Below, piece by piece: positions 13,023 through 26,574 of a stretch of 64,000 nt of DNA (position 1 is the first letter of the stretch; every line of letters starts with the position of its first letter). A program made the translations under genes and the position numbers. Source of the DNA: Apostichopus japonicus (Eukaryota > Echinodermata > Holothuroidea > Aspidochirotida > Stichopodidae). The stretch covers positions 17,942,764 to 18,006,763 of the forward strand of contig NC_092583.1 of the NCBI RefSeq assembly GCF_037975245.1, read 5' to 3'. The notes beneath the pieces were generated by a model. It made no database searches. It saw only the letters and a list, made by a program, of their open reading frames with translations, and was not told the origin of the DNA.

Positions 13023-16000
13023 CTTTAAAGTGTAGTCCACATTGGAAGGATTATACATCAAATGCTAGTGTTTCTTTGTGTAGTAACTTAAGACTAGTAG
13101 GATATTTACCATGATGCAGTGAAATGCTACCCCCCCCCCACCCCATATTGCCTAGAGTTATATGTAACTTTTTATCTCTGACCTCCTTTGTTGACCAGTT
13201 AATTCTGTTGAGGTTATTTGTCTGACCATCCCCCTCTCCCTTCTTCCTCTATGGTCCTAAACATGTGTGAACTTCACATCTTCACTAATCTGTCTCCTAA
13301 CAACTTCTTGCTCTATCATGCCTAGATTGATCTGTTTGGCCTTTTTCTCCATAATAGGTCTTGTTTCTCATCATCCCCCTCTCCTTCTGCTAGGCTCAAG
13401 TTTGGCCTCTAATTCTGCCTCAACTTCAACTATTGTTAATGATCTTTTCTTCTCTTTTCTTAAAGCAGATTGTCACTAATAAAGAATAGAAATGATAATT
13501 ATAAATACATTGTGGGATGTGTTCCTAGGAGTGATGGAACACACATCATGAATTTTGTTAGCTGTAAATTCCTTACTTTTCCCTGTGGAAGTACCGGAAC
13601 TAGAGGTTTTTTAGTTGTTGTTAGCATTGGCTGGAAACACATGCCCTGTTTGTTATGTAAACATGGCTTTATTAATAAGTTTCACATGATGATAGAGGGA
13701 GGCATAGGAACCAACCTGGCAACGCAGCGATTCTGTTACGCATGGCAGCAGTAGGTATGCAACAACAGTAAAGATTTCTGTTGTTTCATTCTTGTGATTG
13801 ATTTCTGAGATTTGATGTCTTAATTAGACAGGGAGATTTTTCACCTCCGCCATGATTCTTCAAAGCTAATAAACGGCCGTTAAGCCAGGTTAATAAATAC
13901 CACAGCATTTGCTCTGGGTTACTGACGCCGATGTGTTATTCAAATGAGGCTATTTCAGGGATCCTAATTGGAAGAGAGAATCGCAGGCATAGAAAATATC
14001 ATTAAAAGTGATTGATTTATGGATGCATTAAATGACCAGTGAAGAGCACTTCAAGTCACATTTTGGAACAGCAAAAGTCTATTCTTCTTGGAATGCAATT
14101 ACTTAAATGTTCAGCCTTTGACAATAATGTGCGGCACAAATCATAAATATATGTAATTGTCCTTCTGATTTTATCAGCTTTACCCATGTGTAGAGGATGT
14201 GTAGAGGAATTCTTAAAGTTTGTTAATTATTGGAGTAATGAGAAAAGCAATTAAACCAAACAAAAAGTAAGGATTTTTTCCTTCTGATTGGAAGGAAAAG
14301 GGCAAGATCTTGATTGGGGATAGGTGGGAGGGAGGTTGGAGGGCGGGGGGGGGGGGGGGAGAGATGGAGAGGGAAGGGAGATGGTCATTCTGATTACATT
14401 TACAAGCACCTTCATGAAATTAATGTTAGATTTTTCCTACCTCAACTGATCTTTTCAGCATCAGCATACTGAAGGTCCACACAAGCATATTGCTTTCATC
14501 AATGGTCACTTCAAAATCTTACATTGCATGTCCTCAAGGAAATGTGGCAAGAAATCATTGAGCCTATTAGCTTTCTGGTTTTAAAATTGGATAAACCAAA
14601 TTCATCTTACTTGCATACTCTCTCAAGTGCTTGTATTCTCTGATAGATTGATTGGATAAATTTTTTTGATTGCTTCATGAATTTGTATTTCTCTTTGGTT
14701 AAATTCACTTTGAATAATTAAAAAAATTAGTCATTCATAGATTCTTTTTGTCAATAATTATGTCCTATTTCGGAATAAAATGATCTTTCTAGGATTTGCT
14801 TTGCACTCATGAAAGAAAGCTTAAATTTACTTTGAGAATGCCTGATATGAATGAAGGTAAAGTGTGTGCTAGTTATATTTCTTGTATGCACAGGTACAGT
14901 ATGACTCAGCTGTTTCTCTGAATACCACATGCACTCAGCTTGCAAATTAGCAAATTGTGAAGAAAAGGGGCCAGTGTGTGTGCCAGTGTGTGCGTACTGG
15001 TTAAAGGATCTATATTTTAACAATTTTTTTTTATGTTGCATAGAATAACATTTAGAGAAATTTTGCAGGTGCAGGGGTAAGGCAGGAAGTATGCTTGTGT
15101 ATGCTTGTAGGCATTCAACATGCTAATTTAAGTCTACAGAACAATCAAAATCTTTATTGGAGGGTTGAAGGTCAATGTATATGGTCTAAAGTTAGAGGGA
15201 GAGAGTTGGTATCAGATCGGAACATGACATTTTGTGGGTTTGAGGATATTCTCCATTGCCCACGATTTTATTTTCATTTTCAAACCATCAGTCCGACTAG
15301 AAAACTTAATGAAAGTTGATGTATTTTAGAGTTGCTGAAGAGACAATTATTTCAATTAACAGAAACTGGGCTCCTGAACCATGTACTTTAGGGTCGGCCA
15401 TACTGCATGGAATAAGAAATGTGATGTTTACATATGTCACATCCTTAACATAAATTTGTCAGCCTGATCGGAATTATTCTTGTCAATGCCAACAAATGAA
15501 CCTGATTAGAAAGAAATTGGAAGTTTGACTTGCAATTCCTGACTAATTTCTAACTTTTCCTATCATACTTAACTGAATAAAAAACCTTTCCCCTACCCAC
15601 CCCCACCCCCACCCCCACCCCATCAACATTGCATTCTGAGCAATATTTTAAATGGAAAATCCTGCCCTTATTTTCTTCTGACATTTGTGAGTTCATTGAG
15701 CCTTTGCAGTGTTTGGTGGGAGTAAGTCATCATTCATCAGTGTAGTAAATAAGAGTTTCATTGTCAGAGATTAGTGATCAAAGCTGCCCAGACAGTTGTT
15801 GGGGGATTGGATAATTAAGCTGGAGGGGAGGGGATGGGCTATCAATGCTCACCCTGCTGATCCCCAGGGAGCTTGTAACCTTGCCATTAAAAATTTGTAA
15901 GTGATTTTTAAAGAGAGTTCAGGTATCTGAAGAAAAAAAAAAGATTTATGGAGACATTTTATCATTCTCTGTTTTGTGAGTTTAATGTCCTGGCTGCAGT

Positions 16001-18572
16001 GTTATGTCAGTAGGTACAGCAGTAGATCAAGCCATATTGTATATGTAAGACCATTAATATTGGAAGATTGAATTCAGGTTACTTGGTTGCCTAGTTCTAA
16101 TAAAATTAACCTTGAAGCTTTGGTACTATGATGTAGGCAAGTTCAAAGTTTAAGTTCATTTTGAAACCTTAATCTATTCATTAAAAGGGAATGATGCAGA
16201 AAAAATGCAAGGATATGGTTGTGAGTGTGGGGGGGGGGGTGTAGGCATGTATCGAAAGGTGCAGATGATAAATGCTAATATCCATTTTCTGATCAATTGT
16301 GATACTCCTTACTATTGTTATACTCTGTAAGGTTACATGTATGATGTACTTGTGCTGTTTATTTTATTTTGATTGGCTGGGTTCTAGGGCTTTTTAGTAT
16401 GAGCTATAAAGCACAAGAACATGATTATAACATTATATTGAGTCAGCCTGTTGTAAATGTTTTTTTGCCATGTGTTTTCTACTTTTCGTGTACAGTTTGA
16501 CCTTTCCAATGGACTCTTTAAGACTAAGTCTTTTATTTACCAGCTTTAAGCTCATTAAGTTTCATTCCAGCTTTTGATGGTAAACTCTCCACTTTGATTG
16601 ATAATGCCCTTCACACACAACTTCATTAAAATACACTGACTGCATGCTGTTGCCTGACTAACCCTGGAGTTGTTCTGCCTGGATGATTCACTGCAGGGTT
16701 ACTAAACTTATTGGTGAGGTCTTTACAAACAGAGTAAATGCTTTGTTTACAGTTTTTATTTAATTGAACTAGTCACTTACACATGGTGTCATATTGAGGG
16801 AACTGTTTACGTGTATGAATATATAGCTACCAGGTCTCTGTGTGCACCACTGAGGAGGCATGTTCCACTAGATCAAACAAATAGTAATCAGTATGCTAAC
16901 AGGGACCTCCAGCAGACCTGGTAATATACTTCATTGGCTTCAAGAATAAGTTAAAAGTGGATGTTCCATAACTTGTTGATTTGGTTTTTCCAAGGGCTTT
17001 TTGTGTGATGGCCTGGATTTTTGTTTTACATTGCTGTAAAGCTTTGACTGTTCCTCACTAGAGTTAGACAGGGACTGAATATCACTGTCTGATTATCGTG
17101 TAAGATACATTTACAAAAAGGATTTACCATAACATTGCACAGGAGTAAGTTGAGCCAGAGATTTGTGATTTGGTTTCAACTTCAACATCCCCAAAGGAGT
17201 TAAAGTGAATAGCTCAGATATTTTTAGAAGGTTTGAAAATCTCTGCCATCAAACCTGCTTTGAAGAACACAGCACTGTCTGTCCCCTGAAGACAAAACCA
17301 GTTTGACCTGAAATGAATTTCAGAGGTGTCACAAAACTTGAATAGTTTCCAGCTCTCATCTTCATCTTCAGCCAGACATTGGATTAATAGCTACTTATAT
17401 TTTTTGTGGTTTGGTTGTTGGTTGGTCTGTTGTTGTTGCATTAGATATCAGCAGAGCTAGCTCACAGTCATCTTCCTCACACACACCGTACTCTCAATAT
17501 TGTCAACTCTCCGAGTCCATTAATTGACTACCACAACTCTCAACAGTTTGAGAAGGAGTTTACTTGATTGCATCTGCAAACCCTCACTTCTCTCTCACTC
17601 CATTAACAGACTCACATGATACCGCTTCTAATGAATTTTTGCCCTGTGTAGTTTGTGTTGCTCTCTCCGTTGGACAGTAATTTTAGCCGGTAGCAGACGA
17701 CATCTGGGATATTTTGTGAAGAGGGAAGTTACTTTGGAAGGAGCTGTATGCATAATTTAAATATGTGCCATTTGTGATGTGATGACATAACATATTGAGA
17801 CTGGAATATTGTTAAAAGTTTGTGAGAGTAGGGAACTGTTCTGTTAAATACCTTAATTTTTGTGATCACTGGCTGTAATTGCAGTAATTAACAACTATAT
17901 CTACAAGTGATTGATTTACCAGGAAATTCTAGACTTCAAGCTGTGGAAGATTTTAACTTTTTGGACTGTAGGAAAGGGTTTATTATTTACTGGAATGGAG
18001 AGGTTTTGTGTTCATCCAAGGTGTAGGTAAAATCAGGCGTAAGAGCTAATTCTTTTCTTCTTTTGAACAACAGTTCTGATTAAATTCCAGCTGACACTGT
18101 GACCTTGATATCATTGCTGATTAGAGCTACTGACATCAACATACTCAAGTGAGTTTAGGTTGTGAGTGACCTGAATCTCGCTGTCTGTCGGCTCTGATAA
18201 TGACTCCCACTTGATCAAGTTTAAGCAACTGAACCAGTCTGACTAATGAATGCTACAAAGCTGGGGCGATGATCATAAATTTTTTGGCCCCCTGAAAATT
18301 TTATGTTGTGGCAAGTTAAGGGTCGCAGCCAAGTAAGAAAGGGTGTTAGAAATATAAAACATTAGTGACTTGTGTCTAATACACTGTGAAAGACGTGTGC
18401 ACTAGGAAACAGTGGATGAGAGGCATATAACTCTGAGATGTTGTTTGCAAACTGCTTACTGACAAGAAACAGGATTATTCCTCATCTTCATATTTAGATA
18501 ACTGTTGATGCCAAACTAAATACTGTTTAATCATTTTGTCATGAAAAATTGAAGAGGTAGTTTTTTGTTGGA

Positions 18573-18580
18573 TATAAATA
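18573..18580 (+). promoter_or_regulatory. Candidate TATA box of the receptor gene
   Basis: TATAAATA lies 109 bp upstream of the exon 1 ATG. Transcription starting about 30 bp downstream would give a 5' UTR of roughly 75 bp. TATA-like strings are common in AT-rich DNA, and the true start could lie in an upstream non-coding exon, so this is only a candidate. Confidence 0.25.
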
Positions 18581-18681
18581 ACAAAATTTTATTTTCATAA
18601 TGCACAGATCTATTTTGGTTTCATGATAGAAAAATTTATACGTGACTAATTGAACATTGTTTTGACACTAAGAAAGAGAAA

Positions 18682-18997
18682 ATGGCATCTGAAACTGTTA
18701 TTCCTTGGAACAGAAAGGACCAGTTAAGTGAAAACTTGAGTTTGAGAAACGGTTGTCATAAAATGCACTCGTGGTTGCAAGCACAAAGGTATCGAGTGCA
18801 AGATACAGAGAACAGTAAATGTGCAATACAAACCTTCCATCATAATTCCACGCCATGGATCAGCAGTCGAGTACTCTCTTCACTAAATTTCAGATGGAGA
18901 AGGCGACATTTATCAGTATTATTCTTCCTTTTAACGCTAATTTCATTCCAATCTAACAACGAAGTGCTTGGATATGTCAGCAATGTCAGAAATGGTG
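18682..18997 (+). CDS. EGFR: EGFR/ErbB-type receptor, exon 1 (leader and signal segment)
   Basis: This first coding exon gives residues 1-105 plus one base. The ATG at 18,682 has a strong context (A at -3, G at +4) and is the first Met after an in-frame TGA at 18,643. A second in-frame ATG with A at -3 is Met28. Residues 71-75 are basic (RWRRR) and residues 77-89 are strongly hydrophobic, the pattern of a signal peptide. V95-L96-G97 then offers a plausible cleavage site before Tyr98. The exon ends at GGTG|GTAAGT in phase 1, and the split codon completes Val106 with exon 2. That is where human EGFR exon 1 also ends, just before the first Cys of the L1 domain. The oddity is about 75 polar residues ahead of the hydrophobic core, which is long for a signal peptide. 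Translation from Met28, or an upstream exon spliced into this one, would change the leader. The assignment rests on the hydrophobic segment, donor quality and phase match, not on sequence identity. Confidence 0.75.
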
Positions 18998-20836
18998 GTA
19001 AGTTTAGTTCAGCTTTCCGTATTGCTATTGGTGTTTTGTTTTGAGTTCATCTTATCAAGGATATTTTCAAACTTCTGAATAATTTGCCTTTGTCAGTTAT
19101 CCTTAAGGTGGAAGAAGGTAAATCTAATCGGTGTCCTTCAACTATAGTGTTAAATGTATGTTGTTTGTATGTAGACTACAACAAATCTCTAGTACAAATG
19201 ATGTCACTGCAGTTATTATGCGTGACCTACACATTACAGACTAACTGCTCACTGGTTGTTTGATCTAACAGTATAAGAAATTATATATTTATTGTTCCTG
19301 TTTATGAAAATGGTAGATATGGCTCCATTATAAAGACTTCCATAAATTTTTAGAGCTGTACGAGCAGGATGTTGTTTTATCACTCTACTAGGAAGTATAT
19401 CAACTTTATAAGTATAACAGAAATAACAAGGATAACATGGTTTACGAGTAAACGGCCAAGCTTGATTTTGATTTATCTACAAAATTTACATTAGTTGAGT
19501 AGTTTAGTTACACAAATTGTCTGTTCCCGATTTGCCCTTGAGTTTGCTTAATAAGTGCCCTAGATGGGATTACAACTGGCTTTGAACTGTTTAAAGTACA
19601 TACTTAGTACAAAAGCCTAGATGCTTATACACTCAACAAACTCAAACCCAAGTATCTTCCCAGGGTCTACTGCAAGTTTTGGTGAATGTAATCTAAGACC
19701 TGGCTATAATTTGTTACAAAGGAAAGTTATGCTTCTAGTATTGCAGATATGTGACATATCTTGTTTTTATAAACAATGTTTAGTCTTCTAGGCTTTGCCA
19801 CACTCTGTAATTTGCTATGGAACTAGTTTAAGAAACAAATTACACTAAAAGTGTTAACTAAGCTATATTTGTGTCTCGTTATGTATAAGCACAAAGGAAA
19901 AATGTAATGAAGAGACCTTCTCATCTTTCCATTCACCCATTCACTCTCTTTCCTCTTCCTGCCTCTTCCTGCCTCTGCCCGATAGTCAGTAAATAGTTAG
20001 TCTTGTCATGTTTCATCTTCAATTAGTCTGTTCACTCTGTTGCATTTTAAGTCCACAGATTTGCATGAAGAGAGAAAAAAGAAGAAATATTCACACAAAG
20101 TTCGATAAAATTGTCTATGTCAATTCGTTTCCAGTGCCTCTCAAATATCAATGCTCATGAGATTTTATCTGAAAGTGTTTTTGTCCAAGTTGTTGACCTA
20201 CCATACGCTTGGGGACTAACTAAATCACAGAAATCAAGTAGTTTTGTTTCTTGTACTAGGTATACCTGGAGGTGTGATGAGCTTTCTGATATGACTGTTC
20301 ATTGATTAAACTTTTTAATGGAAGAGTTTATGCTTATTTTGTTTTGTGTTACAACATCAGAAATGGCAAGATCTCTATTACCCTGCAGGGCTAGAAGTTG
20401 AACCATCCTGTTAAGTTAGCAACATACATCTCACTATGAGATTGTAAACTGTGTATTGAAGAAGAGTTGTTTACCATGTCATGATGATATGGAATAAGTC
20501 AATACTTGAACTAAGGTGACTGCATGGCTTTGTTTAAACACTTGAAGGACCAAAGATCAAAAATGGTTTCAAGCTAAGGATTGTGAAATTACCAGATTTC
20601 ACGCCTTAATTTACTATATATCTATAATGTTACACTTTGCACCCACCCTACCTTGGCAAGGTAGGAGAGAGGACTATTTTTATCATTACAGTGCTTATAG
20701 TTTAGGCTGGATATGCAAATTACTGAAGTGTGGATTGTCATTGTTCACTTTAATGTGTGTATCCTGAATTGTATTCACCCACTGCATTTGTACATTGTGT
20801 AATCAGTGTTTGCACATAGAACAATGGTAAGTTAAT

Positions 20837-22556
20837 GTTTATACAGAGTAATAAAGGGTACCTCAGTGTTTATAAAAAGTGCTGTGTTACCTCAGTCTTT
20901 ATACACAGTAATATGGGGCACCTCAGAGTTTATACACAGAACTCTATATGGTAGCTAAGTCTTTATACCCAGAAATATGGGGTATGTCAGTGTTCACACA
21001 CAGTACTATATGGTACCTCAGTGATTACACACAGTGATATGGTACCTCAGTGATTACACACAGTGATATGGTACCTCAGTGATTACACACAGTGATATGG
21101 TACCTCAGTGTGTACACACAGTGATATGGTACCTCGGTGATTACACACAGTGATATGGTACCTCGGTGATTACACACAGTGATATGGTACCTTGGTGATT
21201 ACACACAGTGATATGGTACCTCAGTGTGTATATACACAATACTATGGTACCTTAGTGATTACACACAGTGATATGGTACCTCAGTGTGTATACACAATAC
21301 TATGGTATCTTAGTGATTACACACAGTAATATGGTACCTCAGTGTGTATACACAATACTATGGTACCTCAGTGATTACACACAGTAATATGGTACCTCAG
21401 TGTGTATACACAATACTATGGTACCTCAGTGATTACACACAGTAATATGGTACCTCAGTGTATATACACAATACTATGGTATCTTAGTGATTACACACAG
21501 TAATATGGTACCTCAGTGTGTATACACAATACTATGGTACCTCAGTGATTACACACAGTAATATGGTACCTCAGTGTGTATACACAATACTATGGTACCT
21601 CAGTGATTACACACAGTAATATGGTACCTCAGTGTGTATACACAATACTATGGTACCTCAGTGATTACACACAGTAATATGGTACCTCAGTGTGTATACA
21701 CAATACTATGGTATCTTAGTGATTACACACAGTAATATGGTACCTCAGTGTGTATACACAATACTATGGTACCTCAGTGATTACACACAGTAATATGGTA
21801 CCTCAGTGTGTATACACAATACTATGGTACCTCAGTGATTACACACAGTAATATGGTACCTTTAGTGTGTATACACAATACTATGGTATCTTAGTGATTA
21901 CACACAGTAATATGGTACCTCAGTGTGTATACACAATACTATGGTACCTCAGTGATTACACACAGTAATATGGTACCTCAGTGTGTATACACAATACTAT
22001 GGTACCTTAGTGATTACACACAGTAATATGGTACCTCAGTGTGTATACACAATACTATGGTATCTTAGTGATTACACACAGTAATATGGTACCTCAGTGT
22101 GTATACACAATACTATGGTATCTTAGTGATTACACACAGTAATATGGTACCTCAGTGTGTATATACAATACTATTGTACCTCAGTGATTACACACAGTAA
22201 TATGGTACCTCAGTGTGTATACACAATACTATGGTATCTTAGTGATTACACACAGTAATATGGTACCTCAGTGTGTATACACAATACTATGGTACCTCAG
22301 TGATTACACACAGTAATATGGTACCTCAGTGTGTATACACAATACTATGGTACCTCAGTGTGTATACACAGTAATATGGTACCTTAGTGATTACACACAG
22401 TAATATGGTACCTCAGTGTGTATACACAATACTATGGTACCTTAGTGATTACACACAGTAATATGGTACCTCAGTGTGTATACACAATACTATGGTACCT
22501 CAGTGATTACACACAGTAATATGGTACCTCAGTGTGTATACACAATACTATGGCAC
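20837..22556. repeat. Satellite-like array, 29-bp modules in 58-bp dimers
   Basis: About 1.72 kb, or roughly 59 modules of 29 bp. Two module types alternate: A is GTGATTACACACAGTAATAT plus GGTACCTCA, and B is GTGTGTATACACAATACTAT plus GGTACCTCA. Together they form a 58-bp higher-order unit through most of the array. The left edge (20,837-21,000) is much more divergent than the centre, and a block of tandem A-type units with CAGTGATATGG occupies about 21,020-21,230. This is the usual signature of homogenisation from the inside. Almost every module keeps a GGTACC. Confidence 0.96.
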
Positions 22557-25289
22557 CAATTTATAAACCAGTTTACATTCTTCAGAGAATTCCTTTGTCC
22601 ACACTTAAACATGTATGACAGAAAGACTGGTGAAATTTAATATACATTGGTTGTCTACCATTGGAAATAAGGAATTAAAGAGTAGTGAAAATGGAATTAG
22701 AAAACCCCCAATTCAAAGAGCCTGCAATTCTTCCAATTTATAATGTTATTGAATATGTTGTTTGGTAGGTTAGTTTGGAGAAGAAAAAAGAATTATAAAT
22801 GTCATACATTGTAATGGTTATTAATGGTGTGCACTTCTGAACTTTGAGGATGTTTACAGTGTTTGAAAGATAATTGCTAGCAGCATAAAGTTTTAGGCTG
22901 TAAGGGGGAAGTCTGCCCTTGGTTGTTATTATCAGTGATTGTCTTCTTTTACTATGGAGACTTACAAATGTCTTTAATGTGAGGTCTTCCTACACATTTG
23001 ATGACAATGGTTATGTTGCTGCATGGTCATTTGCAAGAGATTTTGTATAAACTCTCTTGGGTAAACAATTCACAAATGGTCTTCCCTGTTGCTACTTAAG
23101 TACATTTAACAACTCTGCTTTTGAAGAAAAGAGAAACTCTCATTGTTAATAATCTTTGCATACGTATCTTCATCATAAAACTAATGCTATTGTAAATCTC
23201 TGGTGAAGTAATGGCATCCTTAGAATAAACGCTTTCTTAATGTTATACATTTATTCTTCCAGATCGGTCCTCATTGTTTGTAACCACCAAAATGGAGTTT
23301 GTTTATTTAATGTCACAGATGATTAGAGAACAAATAGGGGATTGAGAACATTACTACGAACAAACCCTTTAATGTCAGTCACAACACTTTTGTAAACTGT
23401 AGAAAACCTTTTCAATTAGAGGTGCAGATTCAGATTGGTAAATAATATTGAGACTTCTGACCGTGAGTGTTGTAAATACTAGGTTGTCATGGGCGGTCAG
23501 GTGTGGTGTCGTCCAGGGGGTAGAAGATCAGATCAGGGGATGGGGATCAGATCATCCCAGATTGATTTCTTGGGTTTTTCAGGATACTATATTAGCATTG
23601 ACTTCTATTATGTATTTCCTTTACAGTCAGAATGGGTTTAGTTGGAGGGAATTTAAATACATGCGATGTAAATCTCAGCATAAAGACATAGTGTTATTTA
23701 CAAGTGACAAGTAATGATTCACCATTGCAGGTAGTTGTATTCTTGTACAGTTAGCAGCCATGTCATGCAGTAACCAACCAAGTTCTTTGTGTGGAAACAG
23801 CTATAGCACTTAATTCATTGACATGAAAACCACAGGGAAAAGCAAAAAGTTGACTTGTTTTTCTGCTGCCCTGTTTTTATCTCTTTCTTGAAACTGTTAT
23901 TGCTTTGATACCTTTTGTAACTAATATTTTGCATTGAATAGGCATCTGAACAATGTGTGCTTTGACCTGTGGCTATATTTCTGTGTTAAGTTAACCATAA
24001 AATTAACCTAGCTACTGTAAACACGCTGAGTCCACACAGTTGCTATTTGAGTCACGCATTTCAAGTTATAGCATAACTTTTTTATTTGCTGTGCAATTGA
24101 ACGTTATCATTGTGTTGCCAACCATTACCAGTAAAACAGGAAATTTGCTTTAAAGGAAGATTTATGCCATAGGAGGATCAAGTGGGGTGGGGAGTGGGTC
24201 TTGGAAATGGGACATGGGTTAGGTTGGTTTCATCTGAATAGGATAGCTTGCACTGCAGTTCATTTAGAAGCTTCAGATATTCTTAAGTTGATCGATTGCA
24301 GTGTCTTTTGGTTCATAAGATTGGTAAAGTTGCCATAACTAGAAATTGCCTCCTAAAGGAAAAATAAATCTGTGGCTTTACCAAGTGCATCTTTTAATTG
24401 TTTGTAGTTGATGTGTAGCTTTATATAGATATTGTTATAAAGCCATTCACTATTTCAGATGCCCAAAGTAGATGGCCCCTGTGGATTTGTTTGGAGTAAA
24501 ATTGATACAGAAAGATTATTAATGAGAATCGTTTGTTACAAAAGTCCTTCATTTGTAATTCAATATTTCTCTTTTGTTAAAGATTAATACATCTCTGCAA
24601 TAGAACTCATTTTAGTCATTACTTTGTGTAAATACTAGTGGTACCTAGCAAGACTTATTGTAGAGTAAACATAAATTACATTTAATCACTTTTTCTTGGT
24701 GAAGGGAGATGGACATATATTTGGTAGTGTGCATATTGTAGCATTAGATTTGCATTGCTCAGTTTTGGTGTCAATGTTTTAAACAGTTGGTATATTACTT
24801 TAGAGATGTTGTTAATTTTATCAAATATAAAAGTTAGCGTAATATGCTGTAGCAATCTGCCCACAAGTATAGAGGTAATGTTGTAGTTTACATTTGAAGT
24901 TACATGTTGCATGTTTCTTCAATCTTATGATACCATAAACCACCATTAACCAAAATCACTCCCCACAGTGATAGTAAAGGCATAACATTGACAGGTTTGT
25001 ATACAAAGAATTAAGAGATTTATAATGTTTGAGACAGGAAACAGTCTTTATTTCACTTAGTTTGTAAAATTCAGTTTGTACTTAAACTGGTTATATGGTT
25101 TCATGGAGAGATGTCTCTTGTACTATGTGTGAATATTTATGGGTTTGTAAGAGGTGACACAATGATATAACCCATGTAAAATGCAGCATCAAAACTTGAA
25201 GATGTAGACTGTGTGTTTGATTCAAGGAGTGAAGGTTATTCTGAGGAGGAGTTTGAATTTCATGTGGTGTTGGATGTTTGCTTGCCTCA

Positions 25290-25319
25290 TGGAGGTAAAA
25301 CAGATCTGTTTTACCTCCA
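25290..25319. repeat. Perfect 30-bp palindrome
   Basis: TGGAGGTAAAACAGA is followed immediately by its exact reverse complement with no spacer, centred on AGATCT at about 25,304/25,305. It can extrude as a cruciform. It lies in ordinary intron sequence with no adjacent coding feature. Confidence 0.9.
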
Positions 25320-26574
25320 CGCAATACATATATGTTGTCACTCACTCTGTAATTACAAGACGAACAAAAACAAGGAACTTTATCTTCTTATTTACTTTTT
25401 GAAGTGACCAATTCATTTATGACTAAGAGAGAGTCTTCTTAAGGAAATGTTTCTACTTTCCTTCTTCAAAGTACCATGCCATTTTGATGAAAAGTATCTT
25501 GAAATTTTTTGGAATTCCCCCCAAAACTTAATTTCCCCTTTCAAAAGTTCCTTTTGTACCCCAGAAAACTTCCCATTTGTGGTTCTTGACAATAGATGTT
25601 GAATGTTTTAATCTTCATACCTTGATGAACCACTGTGCAACGTGGCAAAATAAATAATTCTTTTGACAAGCTTGGCGACTGCATCAATTTGTCTAATTAT
25701 AAAATGGAAACCTTATTACTTAAGAAATGGCAGTTTCAGGTCTATTCATTGTGCTTTTAAGCCCCTAAGGAGTAACAATTTCAGCTTAAACAAGTACCCA
25801 AACATTGCCAGCAGAGTCTACTCTGTATCACAAAAAGGGGTGATGGGGTAAAAATCATTTAAATGCCGGTACAACAAAGACCTAGCTCCTTTTTAGGGCA
25901 AGGGTGAAAATTGAGAACAACCAAGGGTATTTCCAACATGTGACTGCCTGCAGCAAAAAGACTTTCAAAATGATGGCTATAAGGTTGAATCATTTAAAAT
26001 CCCCCCCCCCTCCATTTTTGGGGGATTAAGAATAGTTTTTGAAGTTAGGAATCTTTGATTAGTGTTGGCCTTAAACACTCTTTTCAGAAATATAGTTGAT
26101 TCCAAAGTGGAATACTATTATACTCTTAGTGAAGGACATGAACTTTGAATGTTTAATCTGCTATTTCATCAAGTTCTTATAATATCCTTTAAAATGTTCT
26201 GGCAGCTGAAAGTTTCATGGGTATTGACAGACAAGGCAGGAAGTTTAATAAAGAGGGATTAGGCCGGAAAGGAACACAAAGGCAATCAAGCACTCATTGT
26301 GTAATGCTACTAAACGGTATAAGAGCTGGGACGCCCAGCAGAGCAGCAAAGTGATTTAGTGGCTTTGTCTACAGTTGACCTCCACTAAAAAAGAAGGAGG
26401 TTTAAAAAGGTTGGTGGCGATAAATTGAAAATGCATTCACCAGCCTGTGCATTGGTGATGAAAAAGCAATCAGAAAAGATTCCTTTTGTCTTTGATTTTT
26501 TTATTGAAGAGAGACATAATGTGATGGTTAATACCTCTGTTGGTTTTATTAATGAAATTATTGACTCATATTTT

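Larger units (their letters stand above)
700..18572. other. Upstream non-coding region of the receptor gene
   Basis: I find no convincing exon, RNA gene or complete transposon here apart from the repeats and hairpin element listed separately. Open frames are short, lack splice context and have no recognisable domain. The sequence is AT-rich with scattered poly-G runs (12 G at 2,759-2,770; a run of about 15 G near 14,345-14,359; a shorter one near 16,230). It probably contains distal promoter and enhancer DNA for the downstream gene, and two stretches that read like conserved regulatory DNA are listed as findings. An unrecognised short exon cannot be excluded. Confidence 0.6.

Noticed and set aside
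25091-25407. Overlapping open frames on both strands around the palindrome
   Set aside because: The both-strand symmetry comes from the 30-bp palindrome. No splice context or homology is recognised.
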